64,000 bases of DNA from assembly GCA_015178975.1 (NCBI GenBank), contig WHVD01000001.1:992001-1056000 (forward strand), read 5' to 3'. A program made the translations under genes and the position numbers. The notes under the pieces were generated by a model. It was not told the DNA's origin, did not search any database, and saw only the letters and a list, made by a program, of their open reading frames with translations. The stretch comes from Hysterangium stoloniferum. Taxonomy: Eukaryota > Basidiomycota > Agaricomycetes > Hysterangiales > Hysterangiaceae. Below, one piece after another: positions 17,646 to 27,930 of the stretch. Numbering within the stretch: the stretch's first letter is position 1; every line of letters starts with the position of its first letter.

Positions 17646-18360
17646 TGTCATGTAACAGGTAGATTTGATATCAATTACTCAAGCTGCTAACTAAATTGTC
17701 ACGCTACAGTCCATTCGTTTGGTTTTTAGTCTCTCATCAGACAGAGTCAATTGTTATAATGCACATATTCAACATACAAACATTACCAGGTATCTGAGCT
17801 ATTAATATTTGATACATGTAGTTAGGATACCTGTTTGTGAATGGACAGTAAAGATTCAAAATGCATATCATTTCTTAGCTAAAATTAATCTGAGACAATT
17901 GTAACAATCATGCACAGCCACACTATATTTCGATCATGCGCAGTTATTATGTAGCAACCGTAGTTTGTACACAGTAATGCGCAGTTGCGCAGCACCATGC
18001 CTATGTATTTAAACAGCTGAGCTGGATCACGAAAATATAACTTTTGAACCCCCTAAACTAGACAACTTTGTCACATTTGCATTTGTGCATCTTATTCCAC
18101 CTGTTCCAGGTTTACAGGATATTACCTTTCTCAGGTTAACGAGAATCACCCTTATTACTAACGTGACTTATCTTAGTTACACACTCCGAACGAAAGCTAT
18201 TTGTTCGTCTTCTGATATTTCACTTTATCTTTAACTACTATTAAACAAGAACCCTAAACTAATAGTCTATTGACACACTCATCCCTTCATATATAACAAG
18301 TTGATTTCTTTAAGTTACTGCTAAGTACCTAAGGACTCTCAGCCTAAGACATACATCACA
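17646..18360 (+). mobile_element. solo LTR, 715 bp, with 5-bp TSD
   Basis: Starts TGTCATGTAACAGG and ends CATACATCACA. It is flanked by GACTG on both sides (17641-17645 and 18361-18365). A TATTTAAA box near 18006 fits an LTR promoter. It has no AGGACTTGGCTTC motif, so it comes from a different LTR family than its neighbour. It sits in the tyrosine recombinase. Confidence 0.9.
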
Positions 18361-19268
18361 GACTGCCTTCGAGACGATATCTGTCAGCGATTAGGGCCTG
18401 GCACATAGCCCAAGGTTGGCCACCACCACTGTCAGATGACGAGCGCACAAGGGTTGAATGGTCGCTACGGGGGTTAGATAACCTACAAGGGAGTACACAT
18501 AGACGACCTCCAAGGCCTCCAGTGAAATTGAATATGCTGTTCGCATTAAAATCATCTTTGGATCTGGGGGACCCCTTTGATGCCTGCATTTGGGCAGTAT
18601 TGACATGCGCCTTTTGGGGTCTAATGCATTTTGGAGAAGTCACAGTATCATCTAGGTTGCGTTTTGACACCAGAAAGCACCTGAAGCGAAAGGACACCAT
18701 GATTAGTCGAGACAACAAGGGAAAGCGCTATGCACGCTTGGACTTACCTGCATCGAAAACAGCCAAAGCCAGTATCACACAGTCAGTATTCTTGACAGAG
18801 CAACAAGACACATGCCCAATTGAAGCCTTGATCAACTTATCGAGAGTGGTGCCAGCCAGGCCCAGTGACCCACTGTTTTGCTGGTGAGACATCAAAGGCG
18901 ATATCAGACCAGTAGTCAGAACTGCAGCTCTCGAGCGGATAAATTCAATTCTTACTCACAAAGGATGGGGAACATCCTTCGGCCACTCATTCCGTATCGG
19001 TGGTGCTTCCTTTTTCCTGGCACAGGGAGTTGACCCCGAAATAGTAAGGTTAGCGGGCCAATGGAAATCACTAGCATACCAGACGTACATTAGGGCCTTC
19101 AAACAGATCACATCGCATCATTTAAGGAATCTTTCAAATAGGACAGCAGCTGCCTAGGGTTGGGTGGGCGGCATAGTCTCGCCGCGTTGTTTGTAGGCAG
19201 CCGTTGTGGGTGAGCGGCGAGTCTTCCCACACATACGCGGAGAGCTAACACTCTCCCCCTACCCAACC

Positions 19269-20302
19269 ATACAGCTTTGCGCAGATCAGTCCGAATTGGA
19301 CAAGGCTGGATGAGCCAAATTTATTTTAATTATATGATTTTGCGACATGGTACTGTGATGCGTGACAAATATGTGACTAGCGTGACTGACGCTATCGCTG
19401 GTAAGTGTTTGCTTACATAATATATATTTTCAGTGTCAGCGGTCGCTGGCCTAGACCGTCCTTGATCAGCAGAATTATTACTCTGATCAATCTTTTCATC
19501 AATCTTCGAGAGCTTTACTTGGTAATTGTTCTATTAATATACTTCTCATATTATGCACAGGCTTAACTCTATTGCGGACATGCCTTTTGCCAGTCCATAA
19601 ATCTCGACCATCCTTTAATCTACAATGAAACGCAGGTAGAACGCGAGTGTGAAATCATGCATTATGTCAGCGTTGAGAATCGAGTCGGGGACCCGAGTAA
19701 TTCGATACGTGAACTACTCCCACACTAAAGTTAGTGATGAACGTGTGACATCGGCTCTAATGTTGAATGACATGAGCTTTTCTTTGTTTGGGTGAATGAA
19801 TGACATATTGCTCATTCACACATCGGCAAGGGTCCCGTTCAAACACCGCAGGTAAACGCTAATATTATAATATCTTACAATTTGAAGTCCGCACGCCCGC
19901 TGAGACCTCATGATTGAGATATCTTTGGAGCAAGATCCAGAGATTCCGCGCTCTCCGTGACGTCGACTGGCATAATGTGCCTTGTCTCTGTTCTTGTCCA
20001 TATTTCCTGTACACTATGCAGCGCGTCTGGAGCACGTACTACAACGAGAACGGCGGCCACTCGAGGCTAGGAAGCGCGCAGGCAAGTCTTCTATTCGTTC
20101 ATTCATTTATTCCATCTCCGCTCCACTTTCCGGACACATCTGTTTACCCAGCGCCCATCCAGATCCCTCTCGAGGACTGGGACAACAGGTAGGTGCCTCT
20201 GACAACCGCCATAACGACTGCCTTGAGCCCATTTGTCTTCTTTACTGCCCACCCAGACGCCCCCCTTCTTCTCAGTCAGATAAACGAGTTTTGCGCAAAA
20301 GG
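19269..20302. other. intergenic, 5' region of tetraspanin
   Basis: No recognised gene. A 92-codon open frame (19914-20192) and others near 20193-20432 lie just before the tetraspanin ATG and most likely represent 5' leader sequence; I found no homology clue in them. Confidence 0.45.
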
Positions 20303-21751
20303 ATGGCTGAACGCCTCGAGCCCCCAAACCCCCCTTTCTCTTCATCTCTTCAGAATGTTGCTTCAGCTCCAGGTTCACTACGCAGCGGCGCAACGACGCC
20401 CCCTATCTCAGTCAAAGATAGCATGTCGTTGACCATCAACTATCTTCCGAACAAGTTCTCGCGTCCGCACAGCCCGGGAATGCACAAACGTCGAGGAAAA
20501 ATGGATGTTGACGACGACGTTCCAAAGCGAGGTGGTGGCCGTGAAGCATTTAAGCCGGGCGAGGCTCGCATGCCTGTGCCAGGAGATGAAGACTACGATG
20601 GTGTCATGCCAACTCAAGCGGGAAAGACAAAACCTCGCTTGAGGTGGAATCGTTTTAAATGGGTCCTATTTTTCGCGAACGCGCTGGTGCGTCCATCCTG
20701 TTCTAATGTCGGCATAATCTTAAATCCAAGCTGGTGCAGCTTTCAATATACTCAATCATCGGTCTCATCTTCCTTTTGTTGACATGGTTCAATGTGTGGG
20801 TGAACGCCGATGCTATTCGTGTCGCGAACCGTCCCGAACTCATCCGTTAGTCCCCACCTCCCTTTTCTTCCATTAACGCTACTCATCGCTTTCCTCAGTC
20901 TCAACAATTGCAGCGAGTGTCGGCATCATCACCTCACTTGTTGGCTGGTCTGGCATCCTCCTCAACAATCGCGCTTTCCTCGCCGTCTACAATCTTCTGC
21001 TTTGGGTAACGTTCGCCATGCTTGTTGTGCCAGGCTACATGACCTACCGCCGCCGCGCCTACAATCTCGAAGGCAAAATAAACGCTCAATGGTCCCGTGA
21101 CTTGGGCACGGATGGCCGCCTCCGCCTCCAAACCGTCCTGAACTGCTGCGGCTACTTCTCACCCTTCACCGAAGCAACAGTCAGCCAGACTTGCTACTCA
21201 CGCTCGACACTTCCCGGGTGCAAGGGTCCATTTTTGAAGTGGGAGCGTTTTGCCCTCGAACGGTGGTACATCGTCGTGTTCAGTCTGGTCCCATTACATA
21301 TAGGAATTATGGTCGCCGGGCTGCTCTGCTCCAATCACGTCACGTACAGGTTCGGCAAGGGAATGATGCCGAAGGCATACAGGCTTTCGCTGAACTCGAT
21401 GGCGGTTATTATGGACAATTACGCGCAGCAGCTAGCTGAGCAGTACGGCACAGATGTTGCTACCGACGTTCTCGCCCGCTCGCGCGTCAATCTCCCCGTA
21501 GGATTCGCCGGCACCTCGCAGACACATCTCCCGGCGGATACAGTGCCCGTACGTCTTGCATACACACAACGCACTTTCCCATTTTGAATGTTAACGAATT
21601 TGCATAGAATAACGCCAATTCGTACAGCAGCTCCCACGCCTACGGTAACTTTGCCTCCACCTCAGGGACGTCATATACGCAACATACGCAAGGAAACGCG
21701 GCAGGATACGCGCCGGCAAACCAACAATTGTTTGACCACGAGAAAATATGA
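20303..21751 (+). CDS. tetraspanin-family membrane protein (fungal Tsp2-like)
   Basis: Four-helix membrane organiser protein. Exons 20303-20686, 20731-20845, 20899-21548 and 21608-21751 join in frame to 430 codons plus TGA (21749-21751). The first 128 residues are a polar, Ser/Pro/Arg-rich cytoplasmic tail (MAERLEPPNPPFSSSLQ...). TM1 (WVLFFANALVQLSIYS) is split by the first intron. TM2 (AASVGIITSLVGWSGILLNN) and TM3 (AVYNLLLWVTFAMLVVPGYM) follow. The large extracellular loop carries the hallmark Cys-Cys-Gly in LNCCGYFSP plus further Cys (SQTCYS, PGCKG). TM4 (YIVVFSLVPLHIGIMVAGLL) precedes a long C-terminal tail rich in Asn, Ser, Thr and Gly. The start was chosen as the first ATG in frame with the tail; a longer 5' exon cannot be excluded. 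Introns are 44-59 nt. Confidence 0.88.
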
Positions 21752-22389
21752 GGCGAGACTTACCCTTGCACCCCGGTTTAGACCCAGGATACAATATATC
21801 CAACTTATAACTAGGGATGTGGATTGCGATAGAAAGGGTAAGGCGTGGACGTTAGACCGATTTGAACGTTCTTGCACGTTGGGTACTCGTGATGAGAGAA
21901 TTGTTGTATTTAACACGGGCGGCTTTGGGGATCGGAGCCTTCAAAGTGTCTTTCTGTTTTTATCTTTTTTTTTTTTTCTTGGTGCCACTCTTTATACCCA
22001 CCACGCTCTTTTCACAATCGCATTTTACCCCTCCGCATACTACAATGGGGACTTCTACCTATCAGTCTGATATCCAAATCCGATTCCTCACGAACAGTTT
22101 CATTAGACAATATATAATTAATAGCTCTAGGCCATGTGCATTTCATTAAGCGCGAGTGGATTGAAGTACATTTGATATCTGCAAGTTCTGATAGATAAGT
22201 AAATAGATAATATTATGGACAGATCTGTACAAAGTATGCAGGAAGTCTACTTTTCTCATGAAATGATCATTGTTTTGCATGTCTCATATACTCATTCATA
22301 GTTTCAAAGTAGTTCGAATGTCCATTACTGTTAAAAGAATTGGTGCTGTTCTAAAGACAAATACATTTCCGTTTGACATCACCTCATCC
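21752..22389. other. intergenic, nothing recognised
   Basis: 3' flank of the tetraspanin gene with a T-rich run near 21966. No gene, repeat or RNA recognised. Confidence 0.5.
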
Positions 22390-22690
22390 TTATATATCTG
22401 GTATTATAATAATTCGCTTATCAATCTGGGCAAACATTCTTGAGCTCCTTGTAGCTCGCGTACCTAAATCCTGAATATCCAACAACTGCTGCTTCCTTAT
22501 TCGAGCCATAATTTTATCATTCCTCTTGAGGTCCCAATAAACCAAAACCATCTTCAGAACATGTTTGGCGACAAAGGGATTGAAAGCCTTCAACCACTTA
22601 TATCTAGGCAGCTTTTTCAAGACCGTTCCAAGAGAAGAGTTGCCGACGTAGCCAAGCAGGTAGTTTTGTCCGGCCGCGGAGCCCCATCAG
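22390..22690 (-). CDS. hypothetical short ORF, possibly a 3' exon
   Basis: On the minus strand a frame stays open from a TGA near 22690 to the stop at 22390, giving a basic, non-repetitive peptide (includes LLGYVGNSSLGTVLKKLPRY and KMVLVYWDLKRNDKIMARIR). Composition is protein-like, but no family is recognised, no start codon opens the full stretch and the upstream splice partner is unclear. It could be the last exon of an unrecognised gene or chance. Confidence 0.22.
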
Positions 22691-23252
22691 CCTTGTCAAA
22701 TTTGCCCCCGTCTCTCCAGCGTACATGCGACGTAGGATGACCAGAGAGTAAAGTGGACTGGTCACGAGCCCCAGCGGCCCCACTAGTACACATTTGATAT
22801 GTTAGCCACATTGCAAAATCACAGTAATGTGCAAATATAGAGACGCCACCGGCACAGGATTCAAACGTGCTAAAGCCCAACTTCCACGATGGAACAAGAC
22901 GGCGACGAGGCAAACCTGACAGAAACCTGCGCTTATATATATCTGTGGAAATGGAATCATAATACCAACGGAAAAAAAAAAAAAACACGTTGCGCAATCC
23001 GGGGTCAATAATCGCGTTTTTCGGGGAATAAATTAAAAGAGAAAAAAAAGGCTGGAAAATTGGAAATGGCGAGTCACGTGATCCGATCAGATATATCCCA
23101 TGATGTCATACCACCTCCTTGAAATAAAAAGCCAACAAATATTACGTCTCCTTATAGGGTCCCCTTTAAATAATTTTTCCTGGCTAGTACCAATCTCCCA
23201 TATTTCTTCTCTCAAGACTACTTCCAGTGCGGTATGGGGCGTGCTTTATTCC
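22691..23252. other. intergenic, upstream of sugar transporter
   Basis: No gene recognised. Contains an A-run near 22973-22984 and another near 23040, likely promoter-proximal low complexity of the MFS gene. Confidence 0.45.
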
Positions 23253-25952
23253 ATGTGTATGCTCCGCATTGTGCATGTGTGAGTGCATACAATCCGCTCA
23301 CCATCTTGTTATATAGGAAAGGGGTTCCGATTGGAGGCGTATCCATAGGACTTGCGATGCTGGCTTCTATGGGGGGGGTGAGCACACATATAAACCACCG
23401 AATACCAGTCTGAATAGAGGTGTTGAATGGGACCCTCTTAGTTTATTTTCGGGGTATGCCCCCACCCGCCGTACGGTGTGCGGCGTTTTGCTCACATTAG
23501 GTTTAGTATGACACCGGCCAAATTTCCAACATCTTGATTATGGACGATTTTCTCCTCCGATTTGCACCGTGTGGCACGCCCGGGGTGCCGTCGACCTGCC
23601 ACTTTTCTATCGTTCGAGAGGGCACGTGTGTTTTTGCTTGTTCTCTGGGAAAATAATTAATTGTTGTGCGTCTAGGCTTGATCGTGTCACTGCTCAGCAT
23701 TGGGACTTTACTCGGTGCACTCGTCGGCGCTCCGTGAGTCTCTTGCCTTGCCATCCCTGACCTCGTGTTTACCCTCCTTGTGGGTGTGCAGTCTCGCAGA
23801 TACCTTGGGCCGGCGACGAGCAATGTCATTGGAATGTCTGATATTCTCCCTCGGCGTCATCATCCAAATCACCACCGGGGTCCACTGGTACCAGTTTGCG
23901 GGTGAGTAGCATTGGCTGGGCCTGTGGACGCACGACATCGCTTATTCCCAGTGCAGTGGGTCGCTTAATTTCAGGCTTCGGTGTCGGAGGACTTAGTGCT
24001 GCTGTACCCATGGTATATGTCTTGATTCTTGACTTGCGCTTTTCATTACTGACCACAGTGCAGTATCAAGCTGAGACAGCCCCAGCGAGCATTCGTGGCA
24101 CCCTAACGTGAGTTTTATTCGCCTTACTTATACACCATGATTCCTGATTGAACTATCAATCTACAGAGGAACCTATCAACGCAGGTCTCCCGAGCATGTG
24201 GTCAACCTATTGCTGACATTTTTCATGCAGTATTTATCACCTTTGGCATACTTGTAGCCTATTTGATCTCCCTCGGAACTCGTGATCTCGCGGGCGCACA
24301 ATCGTGGCGTGTCGTTGTGGGGATTGGTCTTATCTGGTCTGGAATCCTGGGCTTCGGGATGCTTGCCATGCCAGAAAGCCCCAGGTACGGGGTGTGGTGG
24401 CGCAAATGATCTACGTTGGACGGCTTCGCTGACTATGTGTGTGTGGCACAGGTGGAGCGCCGCCCATGGCCACTGGGAGCAATGCGCGCAGGCCGTTGCT
24501 CGTATCAGCGGCTTGTCGAAGCACCAAGCACATGAAGACCCGGTCATTCAGCAGGAACTCCGCGAAATACAACGGCAGGTTGATTACGAAAATACGATAG
24601 AGAAGTCCACCTGGCTGGACTGCTTCAAGGCACACAGGAAAACACGCTACAGGACATTGCTGGGTGAGTATTTTCTTTGTTTAATTGGCTAGTGTGCTGA
24701 TCTTTGTGGCGGTAGGCATGGCATTACAGAGCTTGCAACAACTCACCGGGGCAAATTACTTGTATAGCATGTTTAATTAAGAACATAGACACGGCCACTG
24801 ATTCGGTTTAGCTTTTACTATGGGGCCTCCATCTTTCAATCTGTAGGAATCCAAGACTCTTTCGTCACACAAATAATTCTTGGCGCGGTCAATTTTGGAT
24901 GTACATTCCTTGGACTTTACATTATGGAAAGGGTAAGTGTATTTTTGGCAGAGACATATGTTCACGTTTCAAGGTGCTGAACGGCTGCATCCGATCCCAC
25001 AGTTTGGACGCAGAACACCGCTTATGCTAGGAGGAATCTGGCAGTCGCTTTGGCTGTTCGTATTCGCCGCTGCGGGGACGGCGCAAAATCCTTCCGAGAA
25101 CAAAAATATTGGTATTTGTAAGTAAAATTCAACAGATCCCCTGTTAGTTTTACGAATGCTCCACAGTGATGATCTTGGCGGCGTGCTTGTTTATTCTTGG
25201 GTACGCAAGTACCTGGGCACCGTAAGCGTATTCCCTTTTGGTTTTGTGAATTTGGCGGTGACCTTGCCATTCAGAGGAGTATGGATCATTATCGGGGAAA
25301 CATTCCCCACTCGTTCAAGAGCCAAGCAGGGCGCCATTGCCACCGCATCTAATTGGCTTTGGGTGAGTGTGGTCACGTTATGCTAGGCAAAATAAATTGA
25401 CAGTCGCATCGTCAAGAACTTCTTGCTGGCTTTCTTCACGCCCTTCATCGTGAAAGCGATCGCGTTCAGATATGGTTTCTTCTTCGCAGGTGTGTTGGCC
25501 GCGTCCGGTGTAGCAAGCGCTTACTCACACTCTCGCTTTTAGCGTGCAATCTTGCCGGCGCGGGTAGGCCTCCACAGAATTGTCATGTATGGGGATCGTC
25601 ATTAACAAAAAACTTGCCACAGTTGTCGTGTTCTTCTTCCTTTACGAGCCTGCAGGCCTCAGCCTTGAGAATGTCGACAATGTGCGTGTGTTCCGAGCTG
25701 TCCGTTTCGCCTCTCGTGGAGGAGTTGTTTTGACCTTTTTTTCAACAGATGTACAACGACCCTACTGCTAAGCCATGGACGTCGAGAGACTGGAAGCCCG
25801 CCGAAATGACTGAAGACGCAAGCGTAAAGGGCACCGAAGGGCGGTTGGAAAATTCCCTGAAAACGAGCGGCACCGCCAGTTCTGAAGACAATGGAAAACC
25901 TACAGTTCAGCAGGAAGGGATGATGAAGAGGACGCCGAGCTACGTGGCGTAA
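23253..25952 (+). CDS. MFS sugar (hexose-type) transporter, multi-exon
   Basis: Twelve-helix proton/sugar carrier of the fungal hexose-transporter family. After splicing it shows TM1 with ASMGGFIFGYDTGQIS, the loop MDDFLLRFAPC, TM2 GLIVSLLSIGTLLGALVGAP, the signature LADTLGRRR, PES-P-R after TM6, QQLTGANY in TM7, MERFGRRTPL, and GETFPTRSRAKQGAIATASNWLWNF near TM10-11. The C-terminal tail is charged and ends at TAA 25950-25952. Start: ATG23253 gives exon 1 23253-23278 and exon 2 23317-23377, followed by a 12-nt microexon 23442-23453 (Phe-Ile-Phe-Gly) and an exon from 23507; all phases agree. A second in-frame ATG lies at 23259. About a dozen introns in all. Substrate is not determined by sequence; hexose is the family default. 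Confidence 0.9.
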
Positions 25953-26361
25953 ACGCAGCAGAAATAATTTCCAGACGCATGGGACGTTCGTATTGACTTG
26001 TAATTTCTGGCATGAAAAGTCCACTGTATTCGCAAACTCTTGAATATGTTGTATTTGATAGTCCAAATGTGATATATAACATTGCATAATGAATCAATTT
26101 GGGAAGTATGGTGGACTCACATGATTGTTGTCGAGGATGATTGGGCACACGCACATACGGATGTACACCCGTGGTTTATTAAAGCGTTCCTGGCGGTGCA
26201 TACGGAAGGCACCGTGTAATCAGCACGTGAGCGGAGGCGGGTGGCCGGGGAGCTCCGGGGGGGCGTGGGAAAGGTGGACTGCCCTACGTCAACGAGAAAT
26301 TGCGACTTTTTGACTTTGAATTGATCTTAAAAAACGGAGAATTCTTTCTGGTGAAACAAAG
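25953..26361. other. intergenic between sugar transporter and PP2C
   Basis: Both neighbours are on the plus strand. Nothing recognised apart from the terminator/promoter region; no TATA box is evident. Confidence 0.45.
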
Positions 26362-27930
26362 ATGTCCTCTTCGACCGTTTCTAAACGACTCTGCATGCTT
26401 CCGAGACAGACGAGAGCATTGTCGCTCTATTCAGTCGTTGGTCAGCATCATCACGCCAGCATCGAAGCTCCCCCGCCTCCCCGCCCGTCTCCGACAACCA
26501 CTTCTCGCCATCCACCCACCAATTCAAACGGTCAACAGCAGCAGTCCCATTCAAACCAAAATCCAACTCCCTTGGCTTTGCAGTTCCAGCTACAGCTCCC
26601 CCAGTCGCCTCAGCCCTTCCCGTTCTTCCCCTCCTCTCCCTTTTCCTCCCAGTTGCACACCCACTTCTCTCGCGGCCTTCTTCATGCACCCACCAGGAGG
26701 GGGAAGGGAACCAGGCGGACCTTGAGGCTAGACGTCGCCGCGTATGGCATTCCAAAGCGCAGGGCACACACTCAGCCGCCACCCCACACGTCCTTGACCG
26801 ACGGGCTTGACCTCGCCACCCAAGTCGGTGAAGACGCCTACTTCATTCGCCCAGACTCCCTCGGTGTATCCGATGGTGTCGGGGGCTGGTCCCGCTCATC
26901 ATCTCCGTCATCCGCCAATTCCGCGCTCTTCGCAAAGAGCCTGATGCATTACTGTTCACATGAACTCGGTCTCCAAGAGCAGCTGCGCAAGTCACACTCC
27001 CAACCGAACCCACCATCACAACCGCAATTACAGCCACGGCACCACCCGGCATCCGTCCCCGCCCCGCACCCCCCCACGGCCGCCCCGCCCCCGCCGCTCA
27101 CCCCCCTCGACATCCTAGACCGCGCCTACACCCGCTCCCTCTCCTCCTTCAACGCCCTCGGTCTCACGGGCGGCAGCGCCACCGCCCTCCTCGCCGTCCT
27201 CCCCCCCGCGTCGCGCTCCCTCCTCATCGCCCACCTCGGCGACTGCGCGATCTGCCTCGTCCGCGACGGCGCGATCGCCTACCGCAGCGAGGAGATGCAG
27301 CACGCGTTCAACTACCCGCTGCAGCTCGGCCCCGCGTCGCCGACGCTCCCTGCGCACGCGCGCACCGTCGAGATCCAGGTGAGGGAGGGCGATATCGTCA
27401 TCTTGTCGAGCGACGGCATGACGGACAATCTGTGGGACGAGGATGTCCTTGATGAGGTGCACAAGTTTTCGCGCTGCGACGGTGCGGGTGCGGGTGCGGG
27501 TGGTGGTGGTGGCGTGGAGGGAGACGCGTTTGCGAGGATGCTGAGTCAGGCGCTGTGTTCCAGGGCGAAGCGGGTCAGTGAGCGCCGCCCGGGCGGGACG
27601 GGTCAGGATCGGAGCGATTTGCGCTGGGCGGCGGCGGCCGGGTGGGCCGCGGGCCCCGATGTCTTTGAGCAGGAGGTGAATCAGGAGCTGGAAGTCCCCT
27701 TTGCGAGGCGGGCGCGTGAGGAAGGCGTCAAGTTCGTTGGGGGCAAGTGTGATGGTGAGATGCTGCCGCTTTTTTCGGTGGCTAGTCAGTCTAACGTGTC
27801 TTGTTCTTCTCCAGATATATCGGTTCTGGTCGCTGTTATTTCGCCGTGTGCGAGTCGACCTGCCGATGTGCCAGACCCGAAGGAAAAGAACGTCCAGGCT
27901 AACGACGGGCGGAAAGGCGCCTCCTCATAG
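26362..27930 (+). CDS. PTC7-like PP2C-family protein phosphatase, probably mitochondrial
   Basis: Metal-dependent Ser/Thr phosphatase of the PTC7/azr1 branch, in yeast linked to mitochondrial coenzyme Q regulation. The catalytic Asp motifs are GEDAYF (residues 157-161), SDGVGGW (170-176), HLGDCA (291-296) and SSDGMTDNLWDED (349-361); the last metal ligand comes from KCDD-ISVLVAV, which forms only when a 60-nt intron (27755-27814) is removed. Residues 1-110 are basic, Ser/Pro/Gln-rich and start like a mitochondrial presequence. Low-complexity inserts occur at 210-245 (Pro/His) and after 370 (Gly/Ala from a GGTGCG microsatellite). The ATG is the first in frame. The unspliced frame stays open because the intron has no stop and a length divisible by three. 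Confidence 0.9.
   Translation: MSSSTVSKRLCMLPRQTRALSLYSVVGQHHHASIEAPPPPRPSPTTTSRHPPTNSNGQQQQSHSNQNPTPLALQFQLQLPQSPQPFPFFPSSPFSSQLHTHFSRGLLHAPTRRGKGTRRTLRLDVAAYGIPKRRAHTQPPPHTSLTDGLDLATQVGEDAYFIRPDSLGVSDGVGGWSRSSSPSSANSALFAKSLMHYCSHELGLQEQLRKSHSQPNPPSQPQLQPRHHPASVPAPHPPTAAPPPPLTPLDILDRAYTRSLSSFNALGLTGGSATALLAVLPPASRSLLIAHLGDCAICLVRDGAIAYRSEEMQHAFNYPLQLGPASPTLPAHARTVEIQVREGDIVILSSDGMTDNLWDEDVLDEVHKFSRCDGAGAGAGGGGGVEGDAFARMLSQALCSRAKRVSERRPGGTGQDRSDLRWAAAAGWAAGPDVFEQEVNQELEVPFARRAREEGVKFVGGKCDGEMLPLFSVASQSNVSCSSPDISVLVAVISPCASRPADVPDPKEKNVQANDGRKGASS

Larger units (their letters stand above)
16440..19157 (+). pseudogene. tyrosine recombinase of the DIRS/Ngaro-like element, split by two solo LTRs
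   Basis: Three coding pieces, 16440-16625, 17461-17640 and 18366-19157, are separated exactly by the two LTR insertions. The first junction restores a continuous frame (IASLAS to EASLKEAN); the second needs a 1-nt shift (AFETI to YLSAIRAWHIAQGWP). The catalytic core shows HSFRIGGA (His-x-x-Arg), AGQW and a YIR tyrosine (about 18985-19100), but the first catalytic Arg, expected in a C-R-L-G-E-like box, reads LMHFGE with His at 18627-18629. A TGA interrupts the frame at about 18886. The stop is TAG at 19155-19157. Inactive by several independent lesions. Confidence 0.85.
13039..19268 (+). mobile_element. decayed DIRS-order (Ngaro-like) tyrosine-recombinase retrotransposon with nested insertions
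   Basis: Order gag, RT plus RNase H, tyrosine recombinase, as in DIRS/Ngaro elements, which integrate by a recombinase instead of a DDE integrase and make no target duplication. The proposed left end is a hairpin at 13039-13081 and the proposed right end a nested hairpin structure at 19158-19268; these boundaries are inferred. The element carries nonsense codons and frameshifts, and two LTR insertions (16626-17455 and 17646-18360) split the recombinase. It is inactive. Confidence 0.75.

Noticed and set aside
17646..18360. A ~700-nt intron in the tyrosine recombinase
   Set aside because: The GTAGAT...CTACAG signals inside are coincidental; perfect GACTG duplications and TG/CA ends identify an LTR insertion.
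27115..27462. Minus-strand 115-codon Glu/Gly-rich frame
   Set aside because: Antisense to the GC-rich PP2C coding region; open only because of codon composition.
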